From Neoscytalidium dimidiatum (Eukaryota; Ascomycota; Dothideomycetes; Botryosphaeriales; Botryosphaeriaceae): a DNA stretch of 64,000 bases. The notes below the pieces were generated by a model, which saw only the letters and a list, made by a program, of their open reading frames with translations, was not told the origin of the DNA and searched no databases. Position 1 is the stretch's first letter, and each line of letters begins with the position of its first letter. Where the stretch lies: assembly GCA_037367355.1 (NCBI GenBank), contig CM074698.1, positions 620,001 to 684,000 on the forward strand. The letters are read 5' to 3'. The translations under genes and the position numbers were made by a program. Of the stretch, positions 20,419 to 31,582 are shown one piece after another.

Positions 20419-23404
20419 ATGAAATCGCTGCACCACCACAACGGCGAGCACGACCACTGCCACAGCTCGTCTGTTATGGGCATACGTCGACGGCTGACCT
20501 GGTCTGGCAAGGCAATGCGCGCCCAACTCGCCCAGCGCGCAGGCCGTCTGCGTAGCACCTCCCTCAGCGCCGTCCCTCCGCCCCGCACCTCCGCCGACTA
20601 CGACCACGAGCTGGCAAGGGCTGCCGCCAGCATCCTCTACCGCACCCCCGTGCCCTCTGACTCCGGCCTGCCCATCTACATACTCAACGCCGCCGCCCTG
20701 CCCGACGCCGACGAGGCCGACTTCGACGCCCTGCTCCCCTACGTCCTCGCCCGCTTGCCGGGAGAGGAGGAGCTGCTCAGCGGAACCGAGTACGAGGTCA
20801 TATTCTTCGCCGGCGGGGATGCGGAGCGCGCGGCGGGCGGCAAGAAGAATCGCCCTGGATGGGGCTGGTTCATCCAGGCATACCATGTCTTGAGCCGTGC
20901 CATGCGCAAGCGCCTGCAAAAACTCTACATCGTGCACGAGCGCAGCTGGGTCAGGATCCTGGTGGAGATGTTCTCGACCATCGTCAGCCCCAAGTTCAGG
21001 CGGAAGATCGTCCACGGTAAGTCTTGTTCCATTTCGGGGAGGTGCGCGCATGGGCATGGCCGCTGCGCTCGCTCTGGTCTTGGCGCTGCTCTGGGCGTCG
21101 TCTGCGCGCAATGGACCGCAGCACCACCGTACTCGCACGAGTGATGTTGGTGCCGTGCTGCACATGCACGGAATTGCGCGCAGCTAGCTGAGCTCAGCGG
21201 TTCCTGGCTTATTCACCCACCGCCCATGCCGCCTGCTGACTGAGACATTGCCCGCTGACACGAAAATCGCAGTATCTACCTTGACTCAGCTAGCACTACA
21301 TCTCCCCATCGAGACATTGCTGATACCGCCCTCGGCGTATCTACACGATCGGAGACTGTCGCCAGATATCCATGCGCCCTTTGCAAGTGGCCGCCGCGCT
21401 TTTTCCGTCAAGCAGCCCTTGCCTAAGAATGCCAGAGGTGACACTAGGTTGCCGCGTGTGCTACGCGAGACCACGACTTTCCTGCTCATGGATCCCAATG
21501 TTCGCACTGAAGGGATCTTCCGAATCCCGCCACATTCCAGGCTAAAGGAGATCCTGAAGGAAGCGTACGATCGTGGCCAGCGGTACATTCTGTGGAAAGA
21601 GAACGGTGTTACGCTACCTCTGCCTCCGTTTGACAGCTCAGATTCCACAAGAGCCGTCATCGACGAGGTTGATTCAAGAGACTGCTACGGTGTCTACCTC
21701 GCCGCCGGTCTAATCAAGAGTTGGTACGCTGAGCTGCGTCAGCCAATTTTCCCCCAGTCGTCGTATCGCGAGGTGCGAAGCCTGTTTGGAAACCCGGATG
21801 AGCCGCCGACGCGTAAAGCATTGGCTGAGCTGATCTCTCCGAAGTCGGAATGGTCGGCTATCCCGGTGATGTCACGGGAAATCCTTGTCCGCCATCTACT
21901 GCCCCTTCTCAGCATAGTGGCAGCGCACCAGGATGACAATAAGATGACCGCGGAAAACTTGGCTGTGTGCTTTGCGCCTACCCTTGTTTGCGGTCCTGAC
22001 CAGATTGAGGATGCGAAGATGTCCAGCGTGGTTCGTCGTATCTTGGGCGAAGCCATCGACATGTGGGATGAGGGACTTCGTGAAGACTGTGGTGTCGATG
22101 CTTCTGCCTTCGAACGTGACTTGCAACCGCCGGAGACTCCGCAGGAGTATGAAGATCCCTTGGAAGCTTCCCGCAGGCCTCGGCCAAGATCGGAAGACTT
22201 TGGTATTGAGTCACCTTCCGAAGAAGATGCCGGCTTCGCCGACTCGGAGAAGCAGTTCTCTGGTATCATCATGCAAGACAACACAGAGGATGCGCCCGCG
22301 TTGCCTCCACGCCCGTCGGTATCTAGCTCCAGAGACACACCATTGAGCCCGACAGGTAGTGACGATTCATCAGTAAGACGTAAACCAGCGCCGGCCGCCC
22401 ACGTTCCACCGCGGTATTCGACCGTGCTGGCGGACGAGATGGCAGGAGGCTCCCGTGCCACCGAATCGCCTCTCACGTACGCCGCGACGACGGATGGATT
22501 TGGTCCTGCTCGCAGTTCAGGGTGGAGCGTGGACGAGAAGAAACAGGATAAGTCTAGTGCGCGACTTCCTGGTCCCACTATTCCTCACATTATCGTGCCA
22601 AAACGCAAAGCCCTGACTGCGGAGCAGATCGCTAGTGCGGAGAGCGCTGTCTCTTCCCCGGAGCACGCCGTCCCTCCTACCCAGCTGCCTCAGACAACCG
22701 CCCAGACCAATGCTCAATCACCCGTCCAGAACCCCACGCAGTCGCCTACTCAGCACCGCGCGCCGCCCGGTCTTGCGGAGATGATCGGCGCGGCGGCCGC
22801 AGCGGGTGGCGCCCCCGTACACCGCAAACCCATCTCCAGACCCCCGTCCAGCGGCTCCAGCAGGCCCTCTGCTTCCCCCATCCAATCTCCTAACCTCACC
22901 AGTCCCTCCGCTTTCAGCCCTTTCGGCCGCCGCCCCTCCCTTTCCCCTCAAGACGCAGACTTCCGCAAACAAGACTTCTCGCCACCCACCACCCACGGTC
23001 TCTCCCGCCGCACTTCGTCTTCATCCCTCGCCGCAGCCGCCGCAGCTGTAGCGACCGCGAATGTCGGCTCCGAATACGAACCCAACCGCTCCCGCTCGCG
23101 CGGCCCCACCATCAACTCCCTCGCCCGCCCCGTCTTCAACACCTCCAATAATACTGCTCCCCAGCGCGCGGCGACTATGGCGACCGAACCGACCACGAAG
23201 CCGCGCGCCATGTCCTCGGGCCTCCTCAAGCGCATGCCCAGCTTCGAGCCACCGCCCGTGCCAAAGGAGACGCCGCGGAAGCTGGATCTCAAGAAGAAGA
23301 GCGTGGAGGACTTGAGGCGGATTTTCGAGGAGCGGGCGGGCGCGGCGGAGGGGTTGGTGAAGTTGGGGAAGGAGAAGCAGAAGGGTGGTGGTGGCGGGGT
23401 GTAG
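20419..23404 (+). CDS. Rho GTPase-activating protein with N-terminal CRAL-TRIO (Sec14-like) domain
   Basis: Two exons, 20419-21016 and 21273-23404, 909 residues. The N-terminal part (about 55-215) matches the BCH/CRAL-TRIO fold found before the GAP domain in p50RhoGAP and yeast Ecm25: LPIYILNAAALPDAD, the WGWFIQAYHVLSR helix, KLYIVHERSWVRILVEMF. A RhoGAP domain follows (about 245-475): LPRVLRETTTFLL, TEGIFRIPP with the arginine finger near 283, AAGLIKSWYAELRQPIF and NKMTAENLAVCFAPTLV. All catalytic features are present. Residues 480-909 are disordered and Pro/Ser-rich, with a short Lys-rich helix at the end, probably for regulation or protein docking. Role: switching off Rho/Cdc42-type GTPases in polarity or wall synthesis (family inference). 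The first ATG of the conserved frame is used as the start; an in-frame ATG further upstream (MLLHPAPEKKK) would need the predicted leader intron to be retained. Confidence 0.9.
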
Positions 23405-26400
23405 TAGCTTATGGTGCATTTCTTAGTGCGTGATGGGGATTGGCTTCTTTTTTCAAGTGACGAGGGGTTTCTTTTGAGAGTGTATCTCTATTCCCCCTTT
23501 CCTTTCTTATTTCTTTAATTCTCTTTTTGTGTGGTGGTCGTGGTAGACAGGTCGATAGGGGGCTCCATGTGCTGAGTCATTTGAATGACGTGCGGTGATT
23601 TCTTCTTCTTATTTTTTTTTATTGGTCACGAATGTGGCCACGGCTAGTCAGATGAGCAATGTGATGGCTGACGCTTCTTTTCTACCCTCTGTGAGCATGT
23701 ATACTGACGGACCCCTCTTCCCCTCTGCTCTGCGTGACTGACTCCGTCTACAAGACGGCACGCGGCTCGGTCAGATGTGTCACAACTTCTTTCCCGCGGT
23801 CAGGCTCGCCACCCATACCACTGCCACTTCCGCCCTGCCCTACCCTGCCCTGCCCTGCCCTGCCCTGGCGGCGTGGATACGGCTGGTCGGACAGGACTGA
23901 TTCCAGCACCGTCGTCGTCGTCGTCGTCCGAGCGCGAACACCGCCCGCGTGGTGCGGCGATGCGGTGCAGCGAGGCGGGGTGATGCTGATGGTCATCTCC
24001 AGCCCGCCGTTGCCGTTCCTCCTCTCTTGCTCTTCTGCCGCTGGAAGCGCGGGAAGTGCGAAGTTGACGCGACGATGGAGAGAGGGAGGGGGGAAGGAAA
24101 CCCCCCCTCAAGTTGGGTTCATTCGACGGCGAAAGCGAAGGCGCCAGGAAGTGTCATGACTGTTGAACACGCGAGAATGTGGTCGACCCTGGTTCTTTGT
24201 GCTGAGGAGGCGGGAGCTAAGGGGTTGGGGTTTAAGAAAGGGGGAGACCGGTTTGGCTGCGTGGCGGTGGGATGATGCGTGATGGACTGGATGCCAAGGG
24301 GCACGGGCGAGGTGATGCACGGGGGGGTTCTGGGAAAGGTGCCGGGATGGGGGACGACACTGCCTGTCAGAGGGGTATAAAATTGCGTTTGGCAGGGCTT
24401 CAACGGGCGTCGTTGACCGCGGGCTACGCACGTAGCGTTCTCGGACACTGTCCTACCAGCCATGCCGACACTGATTTTGCCGCCTTCCCCCTGGCCGCGC
24501 TGGCTGATGGTTCCACGTGGAACCGTGTCCGAGAGTGTGTAGCGTAGACTTTACTTGCTTGGGTATCGACAGTGTCGGATGTTAGCGTTCAGCAGCGTTC
24601 TTATGAGATGCTGATGGTCGCCGTCATTGGATTCTTGTCTGCCCCTCTGATAGGCTGGCGCAGGTGCAGGAAATGATGGATGGATATGCGTTCTCGAGAG
24701 AGCGGAGGCCGAGAGTCAACTGCACGAATTATGAAGGTACAAATTGCCTCAACGCATCCCCCAAGCAGGTTTTTGACTTATTGAGAGGTTCAAGACTGGG
24801 TCAAATACAGAGAAAAAAAAAGAGGTTTTATAGAGTGCGACAGACTTGCGAGTAGCGTCCGGCCGCGTGACCAGGGGTCGCAATAAGCGAGCGCTTAATA
24901 ATTGTAGCGTTACTATCTGCCGAACGACTCTATTTATAAGGAAAGTAATATCGTGGTATCTTAGGTATAGAAATTACTTAGTTAATGCATTATTTTGATT
25001 TGTTAGATATAAAGGATTCGTTACGTAGTTTTAAGATCTCTGTGTTACAATTATTAATTAACTGCTTATTGCGATCCCTGCGCGTGACGGACTCAACGAT
25101 GCAGGGAGGATGCATTTGTGTAAGGAGGCTGGTGGTGATTAACAGTGGGATGCAAAGCGTCTTTGGTCTGGAGTCCGTGATTACGGCTTACAGAGCACAA
25201 CTCACTCCAGAAAGAAAAGGAGGCTCGATTCCAAGATGGTCTCGGCAAGCACTCGGCTTCGCCCTCACATTGTCTGGTTGTGGCGGTTTATTCACAGAGA
25301 ATCAGCTTTGGGTATTTAATGAATGGGCAATACAGAGCCAGAAAGCAGCAAGCTGGTCAGCAAAATCTGGCCGCGCGTGATGATAGGGTGAGTGGCAAAG
25401 TCAAGTCACACAAGATGGTCGGAAGCTAAGATAAAAGCAAGCCGGAGTGTGTAATGCTCGTATTAAGGCGGGTTCGCTGCATTGCTAAGTATGATTTGAT
25501 TAAGTAGAGGAGTGAATCAGGCTACTTCTGCAGGATACCGTTTATCTATGATCCTGCACATCGATTGCGGCTCGAGTCATCCTACGCAGTTCTTTGGGCC
25601 TGGATATTACCATATAAACGTGTTTGGTGCGCTACTAATGAAACTGCCGTATTGGTCAGTAGCTGTTAACATAGAAACTGTGCATCTGCCTTCCTCAAGC
25701 CATGTGCATACCATGACCCACTGAAGGGTTTGTGCGACATCTTGAGTAGAAGCGTTATTGAGTTTCTGTCAGCAGCTCTATTGCGTAGATCTACTAAAAT
25801 TTGTTGGGCTTGCAATACCAAGACTAAGACAGGAGTCATTCAGCCTCTGATTAGGAACACCACTTCTCCATCACAAGTGGTTTCTAAACAGCCACGGTAC
25901 TCTTTAAGAGGTGCGATCCTAGACGTCTCCCAAGTCCAATTGATAACAGGTGGAACATCAGCCTTGTGATTGAGCACACGGGGTGAGGTCATTCCTCCGT
26001 CAGGGTTCAATGATTCCTCCTTTGCTTTATTATGACCGTATAGAATGACACCGTATGTGGTGATAGGTGGAGTAGTTAGCACTGCAAGGATAGCGGAAGG
26101 ATACAGCAGGTGACTTGAAAGCCCGGGGGTATGTCTGATTTAGAAACTGTCAGTGTGCACAGGCCACTGTGCAGGAACGCGCTCCCGAACACAAACACTC
26201 CAATTAATTACTGGAAAGTTCGATTTGCGCCCGGCAATTATGAGGTTTCATAATAACGGTGCCGTTTCTTACATTCTCACAGTTCTTGGCTATATGGCAT
26301 TAGTATGGTGGTGTTCTAGTACGAACATTGCATACTAAACCCGTGTATTTGGGCCTCGTTCAGGCGAAATAGTGGCATTCACACAAGCCCTAAACCTGAG

Positions 26401-26931
26401 TTCACGTTTCTATTGTTGGTACACTCTTATACGACTACGCGTTTTAGTCTCTTTGAAAGATTGCCTTGCGAACTCTATAGAAGTCTATGAGCTGATCTCT
26501 TGGTCTCCACAACCTCACCAAAGCAGAAGAACTCTGTCCTCCTTCCAAATGTGAGACAAGGTCATATCTAGAAACGCCAGATGTACCCTTTTTGTGACCT
26601 CTCCCTTTTCGCTGCATTACTCATCTTTCCTTTTCTAAGTGGCATCCGTTGTTCATTCCCACAAAGATGGCACATGTGCTCCAAGAGGCTTTTCCTTTCC
26701 TCACCAACTCCTACTCCAGAGCTATGCATGGAAACCATTAACGACATGAATGTCATCCGAGCAAAAAATCACCAGTAAGAAAACAGGACGAGAAATTAAG
26801 ACACGAGAGGAAAGATGTCGAAACAAGGGAACGAAACACAACACCTCGTCGCCACCCATAACAAAATCTGGGTATCAACACTCTCTCTATCTTTCTCTTC
26901 CTCTTCCTCTTCCTCTCCCTCCCCGCCGCGC
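23405..26931. other. Long intergenic region, no gene recognised
   Basis: 3.5 kb between the convergent RhoGAP and permease genes. 23405-24550 is mixed and carries a CCCTG repeat and a GTC repeat. A plus-strand open frame at 23734-24159 is compositionally repeat-driven and unlikely to be real. 24860-26570 is A+T-rich with many short frames and no recognisable coding or transposon motif; it could be decayed repeat DNA, but I see no terminal repeats. Confidence 0.55.
23833..23867. repeat. (CCCTG)7 pentanucleotide repeat
   Basis: Seven tandem five-base units, CCCTG with one CCCTA variant in second position. A (GTC)6 run follows at 23911-23928. Confidence 0.9.
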
Positions 26932-28701
26932 TCACGAGTTATCCGCACAGCTGAACGCGGCACCGCCGTCGCCCTCCCTCAACGCCACTCCGCTCGCCCA
27001 CAGGCCCAACCCGCAAATGGCGGCCCCCTGCACGACGATGTACGCGTTCAAGCCGGCCAGGCCCATCTTCTTCCAGCTCTCGGACCACCTGCCCCTGTTC
27101 ATCCACAGCCACAGGCCGCCGCTGAAGCCGAAGCTGAACCACGAGCAGAAGAGGGCGCTGATCAGGCCGAGCAGCAGGCTGAAGCTCGGGATGCTCTGGG
27201 CGATGATCCAGGCGACGAGCCAGCTGGCGGCGACGACGGCGACCCACGAGGCGAGCGGCAGGCCCCACTTCTGGTGCATGCGGGCGGGGGCGCGGGCGCG
27301 CCAGACGCGCACCCAGACGTACTTGCAGGCGACGTGGCCGCACACGACGCCGGCGATGACGATGGTCGGCAGGGCCAGGCCGTAGGCGACCTTGGCGACG
27401 ACGGGCGAGGCGGAGCCGAGCGCGGGCGACTTGACGGCCGGGCCGGCGTAGTAGTAGACGACGGCGCCGACGAGGACGTAGAAGGTGGTGGCGACGACCT
27501 GCATGAAGGCGAGCGCCTTGGGGAAGTCGCGCGGGTTCTTGAGCTCGCTGCAGAAGGTGAAGAAGGCGACGTGGCCCGAGTAGGCGAGGATGATCTGCAG
27601 CGCGGCGAGCACGCCCGTCTTGAGCGAGGTGGCGCGGTTGACGGCGACGACGTGGGCGGCGTCGGGCTTGGTGATGCCGATGCCGATCATGGCGACGGTC
27701 ACGCAGATGAGGATCGAGATGCACGAGGCGGCGGAGAGGTACGAGACCTTCTCGAGCTGGCGCTTGAGCGAGAGGAGCAGGCAGACGACGAAGCCGGTGA
27801 AGCCGAAGACGATGGTGCAGGTGCCGTGGTTGGAGAGCACGTTGAGGGCGACGGTGAAGGTGAGGACGTGCGCCGCTTGGATGAAGATGAGGATCAGGAC
27901 TTGCGCGATGCCCATCAGTTCGCGCGCGATCGGGCCGCCCATGAGGTACTGTGAGGAGGAGGGGGAGGGCTGGTTAGCGAACTTTCAGCCTTCGGCATGA
28001 CGGAAAGGTGTACGTACGGCGGCATCTGCAAAGGTATGGGTGTTGGGGTGCTTCACGAAGAATTGGCCAATGACGTAGCCGTTGTAGGTGGAGAAGAGGC
28101 CGAAGACGACGATGAGGAAGATACCGCTGGTCAGATGGTAAGCTTGGATATTGCTAGCAAGGGCAGTTGGTGTTGAGCGTACGGGAAGAGACCGAGATGG
28201 GCGACGGCCTGAGGGAGGGAAAGGACGCCCAGAGAGATGTTTTCGGCAACCATGACTGTGGTTGGCCTCGAGTTAGAAGAGCATGGCCATTGAAGATTGC
28301 CGTGGGAGTTCTTACGCAAACCAGCGTGCCACCACTCCATTGTGCGGTACTTCATCTCCGCATTTTCGTCTTCATGGCCAAACGGGTTCACTTCGCCAGC
28401 CTGCGGTTGCCAGGTCAGTTATAGGTCAGCAGCCAATGAGAGACGAGGCAATTACAGCAGGCTCAGAGGCTTCGTAGGGCGGGACATCGGCCTTCTCCAG
28501 ATTATCGAAGTCTTTCTGTCGATCATGTAGCTTCTCATTGGTGCCCATGTCCTGGCTCTCGGAGGTGCTAGAGCGGGTCTCGCGCGCAGCGGCCTCCTCG
28601 CTGTGCTTACTTTCGTCGAGCACGACCGGGGAAGCAGCGCTAATGGCCAGATCCCGCTCATTGGGGTTGCCATTGGCGAATGAAGTGTCCTGAGCACCCA
28701 T
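26932..28701 (-). CDS. Neutral amino-acid permease, Mtr/AVT-like (Aa_trans family)
   Basis: Amino-acid/auxin-permease superfamily protein of 509 residues. Exons on the minus strand: 28456-28701, 28316-28400, 28183-28255, 28018-28126 and 26932-27948, all phase-consistent. Seen: a hydrophilic N-terminus (about 1-105) rich in acidic residues, MKYRTMEWW just before TM1, VAENISLGVLSLPQAVAHLG (TM1, the family signature), FLIVVFGLFSTYNGYVIGQF (TM2), ARELMGIAQVLILIFIQAAH, and a long final exon with about eight more membrane segments including LQIILAYSGHVAFFTF. It closely resembles Neurospora MTR-type permeases for neutral aliphatic and aromatic amino acids. The exact substrate is not deducible. The final exon has very high third-position G+C. 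Confidence 0.92.
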
Positions 28702-30548
28702 GGTGGGTGAAGATTAGGGGGGGGGGTAGAGGAGGGTAACGGCGGGTTGCGTCGGCTTTCGACAGCGGAGTGGAGGATCGCGAAATGCAGGATCAGATGG
28801 TGGGAGGGGCGGCAAGAAAAGAAAATGGATTAAGCGGCCGAGCGGGGAGGCAAGGCGGGTTGGTGGAAAGAGAGCGGGTCCGTCAAGGGACTCGATGGGA
28901 ACATTGTCCCGAGAAAACGCAGAGCAGGGCAGCATCACTAAGCAAAGAAGGGCAGCAGTGAGTCAAAGGAAGCGGCAAACCGCAGTTCGGGCCTGGCGAT
29001 TAGGGCGGCTCGCCGTGGTGCGGTGCAGCAGTTCACGGCGGAGGCACGGCAGGGAAAAAAATTGGGCGGGAGCTAAAGCCAAGTGGTGGTTTCTTGTTAC
29101 GTATTTGGACCGCAGAGCCCCCAGATCCGGCCGCGGCCCTCCCCTGCAAGTTCCTGCATACAGAACAAGTCTGGAAGGTATCGGTCAAACTGAAGCAGCA
29201 GTTTCCACGTCGTCGGGGCGGAGAGGGGCGACTGCCGGCACGGGCTGCGTCAAGCGAGATCTCCATACGAGATGGCGGACTGTCATCTCAATGCCCGGCG
29301 TCCATCAGGCCCGGACTGAGCGCAGGCTGCCGGCTGTGGAGTGCCCGGGCGGCCTCGAGCGCGGAGGGTGATGACGACTGGCGATACACGTTGGTGGTGA
29401 TTGGATCCTCTTGGAGTTACGCGAGCCACGGTACGGGTCGGCCCTCAGGGCCTGGACGGGACCAGCAGGCCTGAGCTGAGCGAGGAGTGCTCGCAGCAGA
29501 TGCTCGCACCTTACAATCCCTTTAACAGCATCGGCGTGTCCACTGCAACATGAGCAGTGGTGGCGGGAGGTGAAGCGCGCGAATCTCGGAGCCAAGACCG
29601 GAGAAGAGCCACGATGGCGAGAGGTGACGTTGGCCGCACGGGTGGTGAGAGCAGAGCGTTGGTGAGAATTCTCCAAGTGGCGGCCGGTGCCGGTGCCGGT
29701 GGGTTGTGGACTGTGGACTGTGGGCTGTGGACTGTGGGCTGTGGACTGTGGATTGGAGGGCCGCCAAGGCGCTCAGAGGGTCCGTCAGCTCCGCTCTCGG
29801 AGGCGCTGCTTCTCTCCAAAATCCCAAGCTCTTGCCATTGCCTCGACGAACAACGTCCAGCGCGCAAACATCCGCGAGGTCCGGCGCAGGTGGCAGCAGC
29901 GGCAATGTTATATGCTGCCAGGCTGGGCACAGGGCGTGCCGTCTGCTTGCTTGACACGTGGGGCCGAGGGCACGCCAGATAAGAGCGGAAGAGCTGGCCG
30001 GCTGACACACAGCAACCACGCACCAGACCCGGCGCGTCTTCTGTTTCCCGCAACCCACAGTGTGCCCGCCGGCATGTTACATGTCGAGCTTACAAGCTTC
30101 CGCCAATCAGCGCCCCCGAATCGAGATGCCGTCCCTGCTGTCGCTGCTGTCCCCCAGGGCCCAGCCCGAACCGCTCCCAAAGCGGGTGGAGAAGCGCTTC
30201 GGGAGGACCAGCTGCTCGCCATAGCTCCCACAGCTGCCAGCTTCAGCTCCCCCATATCCAACCACCACTGTCTCTCCCATCCCGCCGAGCCTGCTCTCCC
30301 TCCGCCTGCGATTGACTCCTGCTGTACTTGCTCCCCCCATCGCTCGCCTCGTGCGACCCTGTCCGCTCTCTAGTCGACGTTACCGTCGCACCCAAGCCGC
30401 CAACCCGCTGCAGACCCCAACTGCGAGTCCACGCGCCGCCCATCCCATCCATCCATCAGCTCGCGCGTTCCGACCGCATTGAGCCACATCACATCTCCCA
30501 TCAGACCTTCCCCAGCACCACTGACTCCCCCACCCACCTGTGCCCACC
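28702..30548. other. Divergent intergenic region, permease / peroxiredoxin
   Basis: 1.85 kb, G+C-rich, holding both promoters. Open frames here (for example 28895-29371 and 29557-29982) are explained by high G+C and lack any recognisable product. It contains the seven-base minisatellite at 29699-29754. The leader just before 30549 is a CT/CA-rich pyrimidine stretch typical of strongly expressed fungal genes. Confidence 0.5.
29699..29754. repeat. Seven-base minisatellite, eight units
   Basis: Eight tandem units of GTGGRYT: GTGGACT or GTGGGCT in the middle, GTGGGTT and GTGGATT at the ends. Three GGTGCC units precede it (about 29685-29702). Confidence 0.9.
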
Positions 30549-31582
30549 ATGGTCGAGCTCCGCAAGCGCAAGACCCCGCCGCCCGCTCCCGAGAAGGCCG
30601 CGAAGAAGAAGCCCGGCCCCAAATCCAAGGCCGCCAAAGCCAAAGAAGCCGTCGCCGACGCCGTCGCCCCTGTCGCCGCGAAAGCTGAGGAGGCCGTGAA
30701 CAGCGTCGAGGAGAAGACGGCCACCGCGACCAACGGCGCCACCTCGTCCAAGCCCGCTGCCGGCAAGCCCGAGGTCGGCCAGACGCTCGAGCTCGACGGC
30801 TTTGGCGGTGAGGTCGAGACAAACGACGGAACCAAGACGACGCTCAAGAAGCTCGTCGACGAGAGCAAGAGCGGTGTCGTCATCTTCACCTACCCCAAGG
30901 CCAACACTCCCGGATGTGAGTTTTCCTGCCACCAACACAATCCCACTAACCTCACCTTCCCATCCTTTCACACCGCAAAGCCTTCCACTCTCCTGCATTG
31001 GGGAGAGAAAAAAAAAAAACTCACCCCAGTCTCCACTTATCCCCGCTCCGCACCCCCAGACCCCCAACCAACCCACCCCCTCCCCTCCCCCCAAAAAAAA
31101 GCAACTCACTAACGAACAAATCTTCCCAAGGCACCAAACAAGCCTGCCTTTTCCGCGACTCCTACACGCCCCTGACCGCCACCGGCCTGTCCATCTTCGG
31201 CCTGTCGGGCGACTCGCCCAAGTCGAACACGTCCTTCCAGACCAAGCAGAACCTGCCGTACCCGCTGCTGTGCGACCCGGCCTACACGCTCATCCGCGCG
31301 CTCGGCCTGGCCAAGCCCGGCAACGCCAAGGGCACCGTGCGCGGCGTCTTCGTCGTCGATAAGGGCGGGAAGGTGCTCGCGGCCGAGCCCGGCGGGCCGG
31401 ATGCCACCGTCGAGGTCGTGAGGAAGATCGTCGCGGAGAAGGGCGGCGACGCGGCTAAGGTTGAGGAGGGGGCCGCGGGTGCGAAGGCGGAGGAGAAGGG
31501 GGAGAAGAAGGAGGAGGAGGGGGCGGCTGCTGCTGCTGCGGCGGCGGCGGCGGCGAAGGAGGATGGTGAGGCTGCGAAGTAA
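30549..31582 (+). CDS. Peroxiredoxin, BCP/PrxQ type with nuclear-type N-terminus (Dot5-like)
   Basis: Thiol peroxidase of 272 residues. Exons 30549-30915 and 31131-31582; the intron has A11 and A9 runs and a CACTAAC branch site. Seen: a Lys/Pro/Ala-rich N-terminus with KKKPGPKSKAAKAK-like basic patches that could be a nuclear localisation signal, then the thioredoxin-fold core GVVIFTYPKANTPGC. The peroxidatic Cys is at about 123 and the PrxQ-type resolving Cys five residues on (C-TKQA-C, about 128); the first Cys codon is split by the intron. IFGLSGDSPKSNTSF, PYPLLCDP and GVFVVDKGGKV follow. The tail (about 230-272) is Glu/Lys then poly-Ala, encoded by GCT/GCG repeats. Yeast Dot5 is a nuclear homologue; the localisation here is inferred. 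Confidence 0.92.

Noticed and set aside
23734..24159. 141-codon frame with Pro-rich repeat after the RhoGAP gene
   Set aside because: The sequence is driven by the CCCTG and GTC repeats; all frames there are similarly open on both strands.
24850..25390. Two similar GGCCGCG(CG)TGA stretches that could be transposon ends
   Set aside because: They are in direct orientation, imperfect and only about 15 bp, with no target-site duplication or transposase-like frame between them.
26815..27954. 379-codon plus-strand frame opposite the amino-acid permease
   Set aside because: A shadow of the G+C-rich permease exon on the other strand; composition is Asp/Gly/Glu repeats without a domain.
28895..29982. 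Several 120-160-codon frames in the permease/peroxiredoxin promoter region
   Set aside because: High G+C leaves stops rare in all frames; no motif, no splice-consistent partners, and one is largely minisatellite.
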